From DASXMR01 sp036495525 (lineage in GTDB: Bacteria > Actinomycetota > Actinomycetes > Streptosporangiales > Streptosporangiaceae), in the NCBI GenBank assembly GCA_036495525.1, contig DASXMR010000158.1, forward strand, positions 1-64,000: a DNA stretch of 64,000 bases, given 5' to 3'. Below the pieces are notes generated by a model. The model made no database searches and was not told the origin of the DNA. It saw only the letters and a list, made by a program, of their open reading frames with translations. Position 1 is the first letter of the stretch. The number at the start of each line of letters is the position of its first letter. The position numbers and the translations under genes are program-made. Shown here in pieces: positions 26,830-33,921 of this stretch.

Positions 26830-27513
26830 ATGACCAGCGAGCAGCCGCTGTCCGCTACCAAGCGCAGCACCATCAGCAGGCTCGCCGAGCGCGGCCGGAC
26901 CAGCCGGGCGGATCTCTACGAGGTTCTCGACGCCGGCCTGGTCTGCCATCTCGGCGTTGTCGTCGACGGCTCGCCGGTGGTGCTGCCGACCGGCTACGGC
27001 CGCCGGATGGACACGCTCTACCTGCACGGCTCGACGGGTAACCGCAGTCTGCGCGCCGCCGCCGGCCAGCAGGTATGCGTGACTGTCACCCACCTCGACG
27101 GAGTGGTCTGCGCCCGGGCGGTGTTCCACCACTCAATGAACTACCGCAGCGCGGTGGTCTTCGGCACGGCCCGGCTGGTCACCGGCGAGGCCGAGCGGCT
27201 CGCTGCGCTGCACGCCATCACCGAGCAGCTGGCGCCCGGCCGCTGGGAGCACGCGCGGCTGCCGAATCGCAAGGAGCTGGCCGCCACCGCGGTCCTTGCC
27301 TTGCCGCTGGCCGAGGCGTCGGTAAAAGTGCGGACCGGGCCGCCGTCGGACGAGCCGGAAGATTATGACAGCGGCGTGTGGGCTGGCGTGCTGCCGGCTG
27401 CGCTCACCTTCGGCGCGCCCGAGCCCGACCCGGTGCTGGCGCCGGGCATTCCGGTCCCGGAGCACGTCGCCGGCCTGGCTGGCCGCGCGCGCCAGGCGGC
27501 CGCGCTGCCCTAG
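26830..27513 (+). CDS. Pyridoxamine 5'-phosphate oxidase-like flavin split-barrel protein
   Basis: The 227-residue cytoplasmic protein fits the FMN-binding split-barrel family: a first strand pair around GLVCHLGVVVDGSPVVLPTGY, a LYLHGSTGN motif, and VVFGTARLV after an MNYRSAVV segment. This subgroup (NimA-like) is often next to MocR regulators, as here. It may reduce or bind a flavin or F420 cofactor and act on an amine or drug-like compound; the actual reaction is unknown. It is probably the target of the divergent MocR gene. The TAG stop contributes to the -10 box of orn. Confidence 0.82.
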   Translation: MTSEQPLSATKRSTISRLAERGRTSRADLYEVLDAGLVCHLGVVVDGSPVVLPTGYGRRMDTLYLHGSTGNRSLRAAAGQQVCVTVTHLDGVVCARAVFHHSMNYRSAVVFGTARLVTGEAERLAALHAITEQLAPGRWEHARLPNRKELAATAVLALPLAEASVKVRTGPPSDEPEDYDSGVWAGVLPAALTFGAPEPDPVLAPGIPVPEHVAGLAGRARQAAALP

Positions 27514-27516
27514 GCT
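27511..27516 (+). promoter_or_regulatory. -10 box of leaderless orn, overlapping the upstream stop codon
   Basis: TAGGCT starts with the TAG stop codon of the split-barrel gene and lies six bases before the orn ATG. No Shine-Dalgarno sequence is seen. Confidence 0.5.
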
Positions 27517-27522
27517 AGGCAG

Positions 27523-28269
27523 ATGGCTGACCGGCTCGTCTGGATCGACTGCGAGATGACCGGGCTTGACCTTGCCCGGGATGCGCTGGTGGAGATCGCC
27601 TGCATCGTCACCGACAGCGAGCTGGAAGCCATGGACGAGGGCATCGACCTGGTGATAAAGCCCCCGGCGGAGGCACTGGACACCATGCCGCCCGTCGTCA
27701 GGGAGATGCACACGGCCTCTGGCCTGCTCAGCGAGCTGCCAGCAGGCATCACCCTGGCTGAGGCTCAGGAGCAGGTGATGACGTACCTGCGAGGGCACGT
27801 GAGCGAGTCGCGGAAGGTCCCGCTGTGCGGCAACTCGATCGCCACCGATCGCTCGTTCATCGCCAGGGACATGCCTGAGCTGGATGAGTTCCTGCACTAC
27901 CGGATGGTGGACGTGTCCAGCATCAAGGAACTAGCCAGGCGCTGGTACCCGCGGGCGTACTTCGCCAGCCCGGAAAAGCACGGCGGGCACCGGGCGCTGG
28001 CCGACATCCTGGAGAGCATCCGGGAGCTGCGGTACTACCGGGAGGCAGTCTTCGTGCCGCCGCCTGGGCCCGACACGCCGACCGCCAGGCAGATCGCGGC
28101 CCGGTTCGGCGCGCAGCCGGGCGGCGCAGCAGCCGACCAGCCGGGCGGCGAAGATCGCGGTCAGCCGGGAACCGTGGCGGGCGCCCGGTTACCTGCCAGG
28201 GCACGGCAGAGCCGATCCCGCAGCTGGGCTCGGCGGCTACTCGGCCCGCGCGCCTGGCTGGCCGGGTGA
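27523..28269 (+). CDS. orn: Oligoribonuclease
   Basis: Orn is a cytoplasmic 3'-5' exonuclease of the DEDDh family that degrades two- to five-nucleotide RNAs, including pGpG from cyclic di-GMP turnover. Exo I is WIDCEMTGLD (residues 7-16), Exo II is GNSIATDRSF, and Exo III contains HRALADI with the catalytic His. The core ends near residue 180; a further ~65 residues are a Gln/Gly/Arg-rich tail absent from most family members, which are about 200 residues long. Confidence 0.93.
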   Translation: MADRLVWIDCEMTGLDLARDALVEIACIVTDSELEAMDEGIDLVIKPPAEALDTMPPVVREMHTASGLLSELPAGITLAEAQEQVMTYLRGHVSESRKVPLCGNSIATDRSFIARDMPELDEFLHYRMVDVSSIKELARRWYPRAYFASPEKHGGHRALADILESIRELRYYREAVFVPPPGPDTPTARQIAARFGAQPGGAAADQPGGEDRGQPGTVAGARLPARARQSRSRSWARRLLGPRAWLAG

Positions 28270-28356
28270 TCAGCGGTCGGCTATCCGGTTCTGCCTGGCC
28301 GCCTGCTCCCGGTATGCTGCATCAAGCCGCTCGGCAGATCCTGCACCGCGGCCATG

Positions 28357-28430
28357 GTGGGCGTAGCTCAGTTGGTTAGAGCGCCAGGTTGTGGTCCTGG
28401 ATGTCGTGGGTTCGAATCCCATCGCTCACC
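28357..28430 (+). tRNA. tRNA-His (GTG anticodon)
   Basis: The acceptor arms GTGGGCG and CGCTCAC pair with one G-U, the D arm GCTCAGTTGGTTAGAGC is standard, the anticodon stem CCAGG/CCTGG encloses TTGTGGT with anticodon GTG, and the T arm has GTTCGAATC. The unpaired G at 28356 and discriminator C at 28430 are the tRNA-His identity pair. CCA is not encoded. A TATGCT box at 28313-28318 is a possible -10. Confidence 0.97.
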
Positions 28431-28458
28431 CCGTGTGATGTCTCAGGACATCGGAATG

Positions 28459-28486
28459 ACCCCGAACCCACGTTAGGGTCCGGGGT
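28459..28486 (+). terminator. Terminator after tRNA-His
   Basis: An 11-bp stem with one mismatch (ACCCCGAACCC against GGGTCCGGGGT) is followed by the T-rich TGTTGTGTTT. Confidence 0.75.
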
Positions 28487-28536
28487 TGTTGTGTTTGCGG
28501 GGTGTTTCGGGTGGGGGTCCGGGTGGCCGGCCGCGC

Positions 28537-28767
28537 TTCACCAAGAAGCCGATCCTGCTGTCGGAGACAGCGGCCGGCCAGCGTACCGGGCACAAGCCGA
28601 GGGACGTCACGAACCTTTTCGCCGGCATTTACCAGGACCATCTGCTCGGCCTGGTCTGGTTCGACGTGCATCAGAGCGGCGGCCAGCTCAGCCAGGACTG
28701 GCGGCTGGAGGACAGCAAGGCGGCAGTCACCGCGTTCCGGCGGGCACTGCGCCGCTACGGAGGCTGA
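28537..28767 (+). pseudogene. C-terminal remnant of a GH26-like glycoside hydrolase
   Basis: About 76 codons resemble the end of family 26 (beta-mannanase-like) glycoside hydrolases: KPILLSETA with the expected catalytic-region Glu, then LFAGIYQDHLLGLVWFDVHQ and a DWRLED segment before the terminal helix. The rest of the enzyme is missing; the frame opens only within the terminator of the adjacent tRNA. It looks like a fragment left by a recombination next to the tRNA gene. Family assignment is from memory of the motif pattern. Confidence 0.6.
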
Positions 28768-28820
28768 CCTGGCTCGCAGGTCAGGCCAGCAGCCGACGGG
28801 GAAGCGGGATCCGGGGTGCG

Positions 28821-30383
28821 CTAGCAGCCCGCGAATGCGCCGTCGACGGCGCGCGGGTCGGCCGCCCCGGCCAGCATTCCGTCATCGGTGACCTGGATGA
28901 CCTGGGCGTGGCCGAAGACGCCGTCACCCGGTCCGGTCGCGTGATAGCCGCGCTGCCGCAATCCGCTCGCCCACGCCTGCGGGGCGTCGCGCTCCAGCCT
29001 GACCAGCGGCAGCGACTCGTCCTGCCAGACGTCGAAGCTGTTACTCGACTCGCGGCTGAGGATCCAGCGGGGCGCGGCGACGGCGTCGCCCGGCGGCTGG
29101 CCGGCCGCGAGCAGCCGGACCAGCAGCTGCAGCAGGATGTGCGGCTGGGCGTCGCCGCCCATGGTGCCGAGTACCGCGCGCAGCTCACCCGACGAGCCGG
29201 TGGCGGCGAGCGGCGAGAGCGTGTGCGGCGGACGGCGAAGCGGCGCGTACTCCGCCGGATGCCCTGGCTCCAGCGAGAAGGCCATGCCCCGGTTGTGCAG
29301 GAAGATGCCGGCCTGCGGGAGGACCAGCCGGGACCCGAAGTCCATGGCCACCGACAGGGTCAGTGACACGCCGGTCCGCTCGCGGTCGACGGTGCAGACG
29401 TGCGTGGTGCCGCCCGCCTGGTAGACGTCCGCCAGCCCGCGGCGCGCGTCGTCGCCCACCGAGCCGGCCCGCGGCTCAAGCCGGGCCGGGGCGATCAGCG
29501 CCTGCCCGTCAGCGTGCTCGTGCAGCACGGCTGGCCGGTCGTAGGCGGCCTGGCGCGCGGCTTCGACCAGCAGGAATGCCCAGCGCTCGTCAGCCGGGTC
29601 GGCCGGCAGCCGCAGTCGCTCGGCGATCCAGGCGCCGGCCAGCGTCAGGTAGCCCTGCGAGTTCGGCGGGACGGTCCACAGCGTGCTGCCGAACGCCGTG
29701 AGCTGCAGCGGCCCGACCCAGTCGGCCTGCGATGTGCGCAAGTCCTCGGCGGTGAACTCGCCGCCGCCGAGTGTCAGCAGCTCCGCCCCCGCTTCCCCCT
29801 GGTAGAAGCCTGCCCGGCCGGACTGCGCGACCGCCGCCAGCGCACGTGCGACACCCGGCAGCCGCAGCCGGCGGCCGGCTGTCAGCCTCGCCTCGCTGCC
29901 GAAGGCGGCGGCGCGCTCGCCTTCGTCCAGGTCACCAGCTGCGAGCGCCAGCGTGACAGGAACCGGAAACCCGGACTCGGCCAGGCGCACCGCAGGCAGC
30001 AGCAGCTCCCGCAGCTCCAGCGAGCCGAACCGCTCGTGCAGCGTGACCAGCCCGTCCACGCAGCCGGGCACCGTCACGCCGCGCACGTCGTGCTGGAACG
30101 GCATCTGCCGCAAGCCAAGGCCCCGCAGTCGCGCCGCGTCGGCGCCCGAGCCAGCGCGCCCGGATGCGTTCAGCGCAACGGGCTCCTGATCGCGCCGCAC
30201 GACCAGCGCGAACAAGTCACCGCCCAGGCCACACATGTGCGGCGAGACCACCGTCATGACCGCAGCCGCCGCGATGGCCGAGTCGACGGCGTTGCCGCCG
30301 CGCTCCAGCACGGCCAGTCCGGCCGCTGACGCGAGATGATGGGCGGCCGCAGCCGCTCCGTTCGGCGCGTAGCGGGTCATCAC
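28821..30383 (-). CDS. Gamma-glutamyltransferase family protein
   Basis: This 520-residue Ntn-hydrolase family member should self-cleave before Thr326 in GGTTHVCTVD, the threonine that becomes the nucleophile. The N-terminal SPHMCGLGGDLF block and the later GTMGGDAQPH segment are characteristic. Family enzymes hydrolyse or transfer gamma-glutamyl groups, for example from glutathione or gamma-glutamyl peptides. There is no signal peptide, so it is probably cytoplasmic, unlike many homologues. Its promoter and operator match those of the binding-protein gene at 33922, so it may process what that transporter imports. Confidence 0.88.
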   Translation of the reverse strand: MMTRYAPNGAAAAAHHLASAAGLAVLERGGNAVDSAIAAAAVMTVVSPHMCGLGGDLFALVVRRDQEPVALNASGRAGSGADAARLRGLGLRQMPFQHDVRGVTVPGCVDGLVTLHERFGSLELRELLLPAVRLAESGFPVPVTLALAAGDLDEGERAAAFGSEARLTAGRRLRLPGVARALAAVAQSGRAGFYQGEAGAELLTLGGGEFTAEDLRTSQADWVGPLQLTAFGSTLWTVPPNSQGYLTLAGAWIAERLRLPADPADERWAFLLVEAARQAAYDRPAVLHEHADGQALIAPARLEPRAGSVGDDARRGLADVYQAGGTTHVCTVDRERTGVSLTLSVAMDFGSRLVLPQAGIFLHNRGMAFSLEPGHPAEYAPLRRPPHTLSPLAATGSSGELRAVLGTMGGDAQPHILLQLLVRLLAAGQPPGDAVAAPRWILSRESSNSFDVWQDESLPLVRLERDAPQAWASGLRQRGYHATGPGDGVFGHAQVIQVTDDGMLAGAADPRAVDGAFAGC

Positions 30384-30443
30384 GTGATGAGCGCGGGGGC
30401 GAGCATTCCCACCCGCCTTTCAGCGGTGTTCCCTGGCTGCCAT

Positions 30444-30459
30444 GGCAAAACCTTTTGGC
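30444..30459 (-). promoter_or_regulatory. Operator of the gamma-glutamyltransferase gene
   Basis: On the minus strand GCCAAAAGGTTTTGCC follows the -10 box directly. Thirteen leading bases match the site at 33663, so both should bind the same regulator, most likely the LacI protein encoded just upstream. Confidence 0.7.
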
Positions 30460-30489
30460 AGATTAGATACCGCCAAAGCGCCGTGTCAA
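30460..30489 (-). promoter_or_regulatory. Promoter of the gamma-glutamyltransferase gene
   Basis: TTGACA (30489-30484) and TAATCT (30465-30460) are 18 bases apart on the minus strand. The -35 box overlaps the stop codon of the LacI gene. Confidence 0.75.
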
Positions 30490-31523
30490 GGCTGCCCGGC
30501 CTGGTCGTCAGGCCGTCCCGGCCCACGGGTGGACGCCCGCACGTGCAAGGTCGCCTGGACGTAAGTCGGGGCCGGTTCCGCCGCACCGTCCAGCCTGGCC
30601 AGCAGCATCTCGATCGCGGCCTCCGCCTGGCGCTCAGGGTGCAGTTCCAGCGCCGTCACCGGCGGGTCGCCTTCCCTGGCCTGGATGCCGTCCACGCCGG
30701 CCGCGAGCAGCAGTTCCTCCGGCACCCGCGTGCCGCACGCCCTGGCGGCGTGCAGCACCCCGCGGACGAAGCGCTCGGCTACCGCGAAGATCGCGTCAGG
30801 CGGCGTGCCGGAGGTGAGCAGCCTGCGTGCCGCCGCGTAGGCGCTCTGCTCGCCCGGCTGCATCGCCACCGGCACCACCAGGGCCGGCCAGCCGCGTTCG
30901 CTGATCCAGGACTGGTAGGCGCTGAGCGTCTCGGTCGCCCAGCCCCAGTCCGCCTTCGGGGTCAGCAGCGCGATCCGCCGGGCGCCATGGCCGGCCAGGT
31001 GGTCAAGCATCAGCCGGGTGTTCGCGTCCGTCTCGGACGCCACGTACCAGGGATAGTCGGCGCGGCCGAGGCCCCGGCCGATCGTCACCACCGGCACGCC
31101 GAGAGCCTCGAGCGCCGCGACCCGCTCGTCGTCTGGCGACGGATCGGCCACGATGCCGCCGTCGATGGCCAGCCCGCGCAGGCCGGTGGCGACGATCGCC
31201 GGCGGCAGCAGCATCAGGGCATTCTCGCGCGCGAACGCGGTCATCGCGGCCGAGCTGGCCAGCCGCATGTAGAAGTCAAGCCGCAGCGTCTCGTCGGAGC
31301 GCGCGTCGTCGCCGACCGGCAGCACCAGGCCGATGGATCCGGAGCGGCCGGACCGCAGTCCCCTGGCGTGCCTGTTGGCCCGGTAGCCGAGCCGGTGCAC
31401 CACCTGCGCGACCCGCGCGCGGGTCTGCGGATCCACCCGGCCCTTCCCGTTCAGGGCGTGCGAGACCGTCGTCACCGAAACGCCGGCGGCTTTCGCGACA
31501 TCATGAATGGTTGGCCGTGACAC
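30486..31523 (-). CDS. LacI-family transcriptional regulator
   Basis: The 345-residue regulator has the LacI helix-turn-helix (TIHDVAKAAGVSVTTVSHALNGKGRV) at 5-30, the hinge GYRANRHARGLRSGRSG, and a periplasmic-binding-type effector domain. It starts at GTG. It lies between the gamma-glutamyltransferase gene it precedes and a divergent ABC transporter, and two matching operators nearby make it the likely local repressor. LacI proteins mostly sense sugars, so control of a peptide-type transporter and gamma-glutamyltransferase is unusual. Confidence 0.9.
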   Translation of the reverse strand: MSRPTIHDVAKAAGVSVTTVSHALNGKGRVDPQTRARVAQVVHRLGYRANRHARGLRSGRSGSIGLVLPVGDDARSDETLRLDFYMRLASSAAMTAFARENALMLLPPAIVATGLRGLAIDGGIVADPSPDDERVAALEALGVPVVTIGRGLGRADYPWYVASETDANTRLMLDHLAGHGARRIALLTPKADWGWATETLSAYQSWISERGWPALVVPVAMQPGEQSAYAAARRLLTSGTPPDAIFAVAERFVRGVLHAARACGTRVPEELLLAAGVDGIQAREGDPPVTALELHPERQAEAAIEMLLARLDGAAEPAPTYVQATLHVRASTRGPGRPDDQAGQP

Positions 31524-31549
31524 CGCAGGTCCCCGTCATACAGAGGTGG

Positions 31550-31568
31550 GTATGCAGGCTGAGCATAC
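31550..31568. promoter_or_regulatory. Inverted repeat between LacI and ABC transporter genes
   Basis: GTATGC (31550-31555) and GCATAC (31563-31568) are perfect complements around seven bases. The site differs from the GCCAAAAGG operator, so it may serve a second regulator or be unrelated. Confidence 0.4.
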
Positions 31569-31697
31569 GGTAAGCCGATCCCGCCCTTCGTCCAGGCGAG
31601 AGCAGGCCGCGCCCGCATCCCATGATCACCACCAATTGACGAAGCCACTGCCCGGTGATTGACTACGGCGCACATCGCACCCGGAAGGGGGCCCGCC

Positions 31698-32735
31698 GTG
31701 GCGGTCACCGCCAGCGAGTCCGTCCGGCGCTCCGCACCGCCGGACGAGCCGCTGCTCGAGCTGGACGGCCTCACGGTGCGGCTCGAGGTCGCTGGCGCCC
31801 GGCGTCCGGTGCTGCGCGGGGTTTCCCTGCAAGTGCATCCTGGCGAGGCCGTCGGGCTGGTGGGCGAGTCAGGCTCGGGCAAGTCCATGACGGCGCGAGC
31901 CATCAGCAGGCTGCTGCCGGCGGGCGCCGAGGTAACCGGGCAGATCCGGTTCGCCGGCCGGGACATCGGCGGGCTGGCCGGCGGCGAGCTGCGCTCCTAC
32001 CGCAACCGGATATCGACGGTGTTCCAGGATCCGCGCGCCCACACCAATCCGGTGCGGCGGATCGGGGACTTCATGACCGAGGCGCTGCGCACGAACCTCG
32101 GCGTGCCGGCGGCCGCGGCGCAGCGCCGGGCCGCCGAAGCGCTGCGGCAGGTGGGCATCGAGGACGGCGAGCGGCGGCTGAGGCAGTATCCGCACCAGCT
32201 TTCCGGCGGCATGCTGCAGCGAGTCATGATCGCAGCCGCGCTGCTGACCAGCCCGGTGCTGCTGCTCGCCGACGAGCCGACAACGGCGCTCGATGTCACG
32301 ACCCAGGCCGAGGTGATGGCCATCCTCGACGACCTGCGCCGCGAACTTGGCCTGGCAATGCTGTTCATCACCCACGACCTGGATCTGGCCGCCGCGGTGT
32401 GCGACCGGACCGCGGTCATGTACGCCGGGCAGATCGTCGAGGTGCGGAGCTCGTCGCTACTGCACGATGATCCGCTGCACCCGTATACCGCCGCGCTGGC
32501 TGCGGCACGGCCTGACATCACCCGCAAGGCGGAGCGGCTGCGCGCCATCCCCGGCCGTCCGCTGTCGGCCTTCGAGGCGCCGCAGGACGAGTGCGCGTTC
32601 GCGCCGCGGTGCGCGCACGCCAGGGACCTCTGCCGGGCCCGGGTGCCCGACATCATCGACCTGGCCAGCGGGCTCTCCCGGTGCGTGCGCGCACATGAAC
32701 TGCGCGGCCAGCTAGCGATGGCCGCCGATGGCTGA
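31698..32735 (+). CDS. ABC transporter ATP-binding protein, DppD type (second system)
   Basis: Walker A GESGSGKSM, signature LSGGMLQR, Walker B LLLADEPTTALD, switch FITHDL and the C-terminal CAFAPRCAH cysteine motif define an oligopeptide-type ATPase. The frame is open further upstream, but GTG 31698 has GGAAGGGGG just before it and gives 345 residues. Unlike the first system, the two ATPase genes come first and are separated from binding protein and permeases by a promoter region. Confidence 0.87.
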   Translation: MAVTASESVRRSAPPDEPLLELDGLTVRLEVAGARRPVLRGVSLQVHPGEAVGLVGESGSGKSMTARAISRLLPAGAEVTGQIRFAGRDIGGLAGGELRSYRNRISTVFQDPRAHTNPVRRIGDFMTEALRTNLGVPAAAAQRRAAEALRQVGIEDGERRLRQYPHQLSGGMLQRVMIAAALLTSPVLLLADEPTTALDVTTQAEVMAILDDLRRELGLAMLFITHDLDLAAAVCDRTAVMYAGQIVEVRSSSLLHDDPLHPYTAALAAARPDITRKAERLRAIPGRPLSAFEAPQDECAFAPRCAHARDLCRARVPDIIDLASGLSRCVRAHELRGQLAMAADG

Positions 32736-33558
32736 CCAGGTCAGCGCGCCGGTCCTCGAGGTGACCGGCCTGCGCAAGGAATTCGGCTCGTTCGTGGCGG
32801 TGGACGACGTGTCGTTCAGCGTGCGGCAGGCAGGCTCACTGGCGATCGCGGGCGAGTCAGGGTCAGGCAAGACCACGATCGCGCGCATGATCGTGGGCCT
32901 GGAACGGCCGACGAGCGGCGCGATCACCGCCTGCGGGCATGACCGGTCCCGGCCGGCCCGTGCAGCCAGGGACCGCCGCCGGCGGGGCCGCGAGGTGCAG
33001 ATCGTCTTCCAGGATCCGTACACCAGCCTGGATCCCCGCCAGTCGGCCGAGGGCAGCATCAGCGAGGTGCTACGCCGCCGCCACCGCGACTGGCCGGCCG
33101 CGCGGCGCCGCGAGCGGACCGCCGAGCTGATCGCCCTCGTCGGGCTTGACGCCCGGCAGGCGCAGACCGTCCCGCGTGAGCTTTCCGGCGGCCAGCGGCA
33201 GCGGGTGGCGATCGCTCGCTCGCTCGCTGCCGAGCCGCGGGTGCTGATCCTGGACGAGTCCGTCGCGGCGCTTGACGTGTCGATCCAGGCCCAGGTGCTC
33301 AACCTGCTCAGCGACATCCGCGAGCAGACCGGCGTGTCCTACGTACTGATCAGCCACGACCTCGCGGTCGTCAGGCAGCTCGCCGACGAGATCATCGTGC
33401 TGCGCCGCGGCCTGGTGGTGGAGCGCGGGCCGACAGCGCGGATCCTGGACGACCCGCAGGACGGCTATACCAGGCGGCTGCGCGCCAGCGTCCCTCGGCC
33501 GGGCTGGAAGCCGCGTCGCTCGAGCAGCACCGGCAATGGCTCCCCAGGCCCTTCCTGA
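32728..33558 (+). CDS. ABC transporter ATP-binding protein, DppF type (second system)
   Basis: This 276-residue ATPase has Walker A GESGSGKTT, signature LSGGQRQR, a Walker B of form LILDESVAALD and His switch LISHDL. It overlaps the previous gene by eight bases. It is shorter than most DppF proteins because the C-terminal cysteine extension is missing. A hairpin follows the stop codon directly. Confidence 0.87.
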   Translation: MADQVSAPVLEVTGLRKEFGSFVAVDDVSFSVRQAGSLAIAGESGSGKTTIARMIVGLERPTSGAITACGHDRSRPARAARDRRRRGREVQIVFQDPYTSLDPRQSAEGSISEVLRRRHRDWPAARRRERTAELIALVGLDARQAQTVPRELSGGQRQRVAIARSLAAEPRVLILDESVAALDVSIQAQVLNLLSDIREQTGVSYVLISHDLAVVRQLADEIIVLRRGLVVERGPTARILDDPQDGYTRRLRASVPRPGWKPRRSSSTGNGSPGPS

Positions 33559-33590
33559 CCTGACCGGCAACGGCCCGTGTGCCGGTCAGG
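33559..33590 (+). terminator. Hairpin after the ATPase pair
   Basis: CCTGACCGGC and GCCGGTCAGG form a perfect 10-bp stem around 12 bases immediately after the stop codon. No T-tract follows, so termination may be partial. Confidence 0.5.
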
Positions 33591-33632
33591 AAACGGCTGG
33601 ATAACGGCTATGACCGGGCCGGGCAATGGGCC

Positions 33633-33662
33633 TTGACAAGGCGAAGCGGCCAACCCTACGCT
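33633..33662 (+). promoter_or_regulatory. Promoter of the second binding-protein gene
   Basis: TTGACA (33633-33638), 18 bases, then TACGCT (33657-33662). This has the same geometry as the gamma-glutamyltransferase promoter. The 5' leader to the gene is about 250 bases; I see no further gene or riboswitch in it. Confidence 0.75.
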
Positions 33663-33679
33663 GCCAAAAGGTTTCGGCA
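33663..33679 (+). promoter_or_regulatory. Operator matching that of the gamma-glutamyltransferase gene
   Basis: GCCAAAAGGTTTCGGCA starts at the base after the -10 box, exactly as the matching element does at 30459. With the preceding T it forms an imperfect palindrome with TGCC and GGCA ends. Confidence 0.7.
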
Positions 33680-33921
33680 CCTCAGGGAGTCGCCCTCCTC
33701 GAGCCTGAGAGGCGGGTCGGGATGCAGGCTCATGATCTCGACGGCCCGGTCATCAGGCAGCGCACCCTTCAGATACGCCAAGCGGCCCCGGATGGCGCGC
33801 GAGCCCCCGCGCGTGCCTTCCGCGCCAGACCGACGGGCTTCAACGTTGCAGCGGCCGTCGGCGTCTGCGCCCGCCACCGGGGGCTACGCCAGCAGGCGAG
33901 CTGAGCCGACGGAGACCCCAC

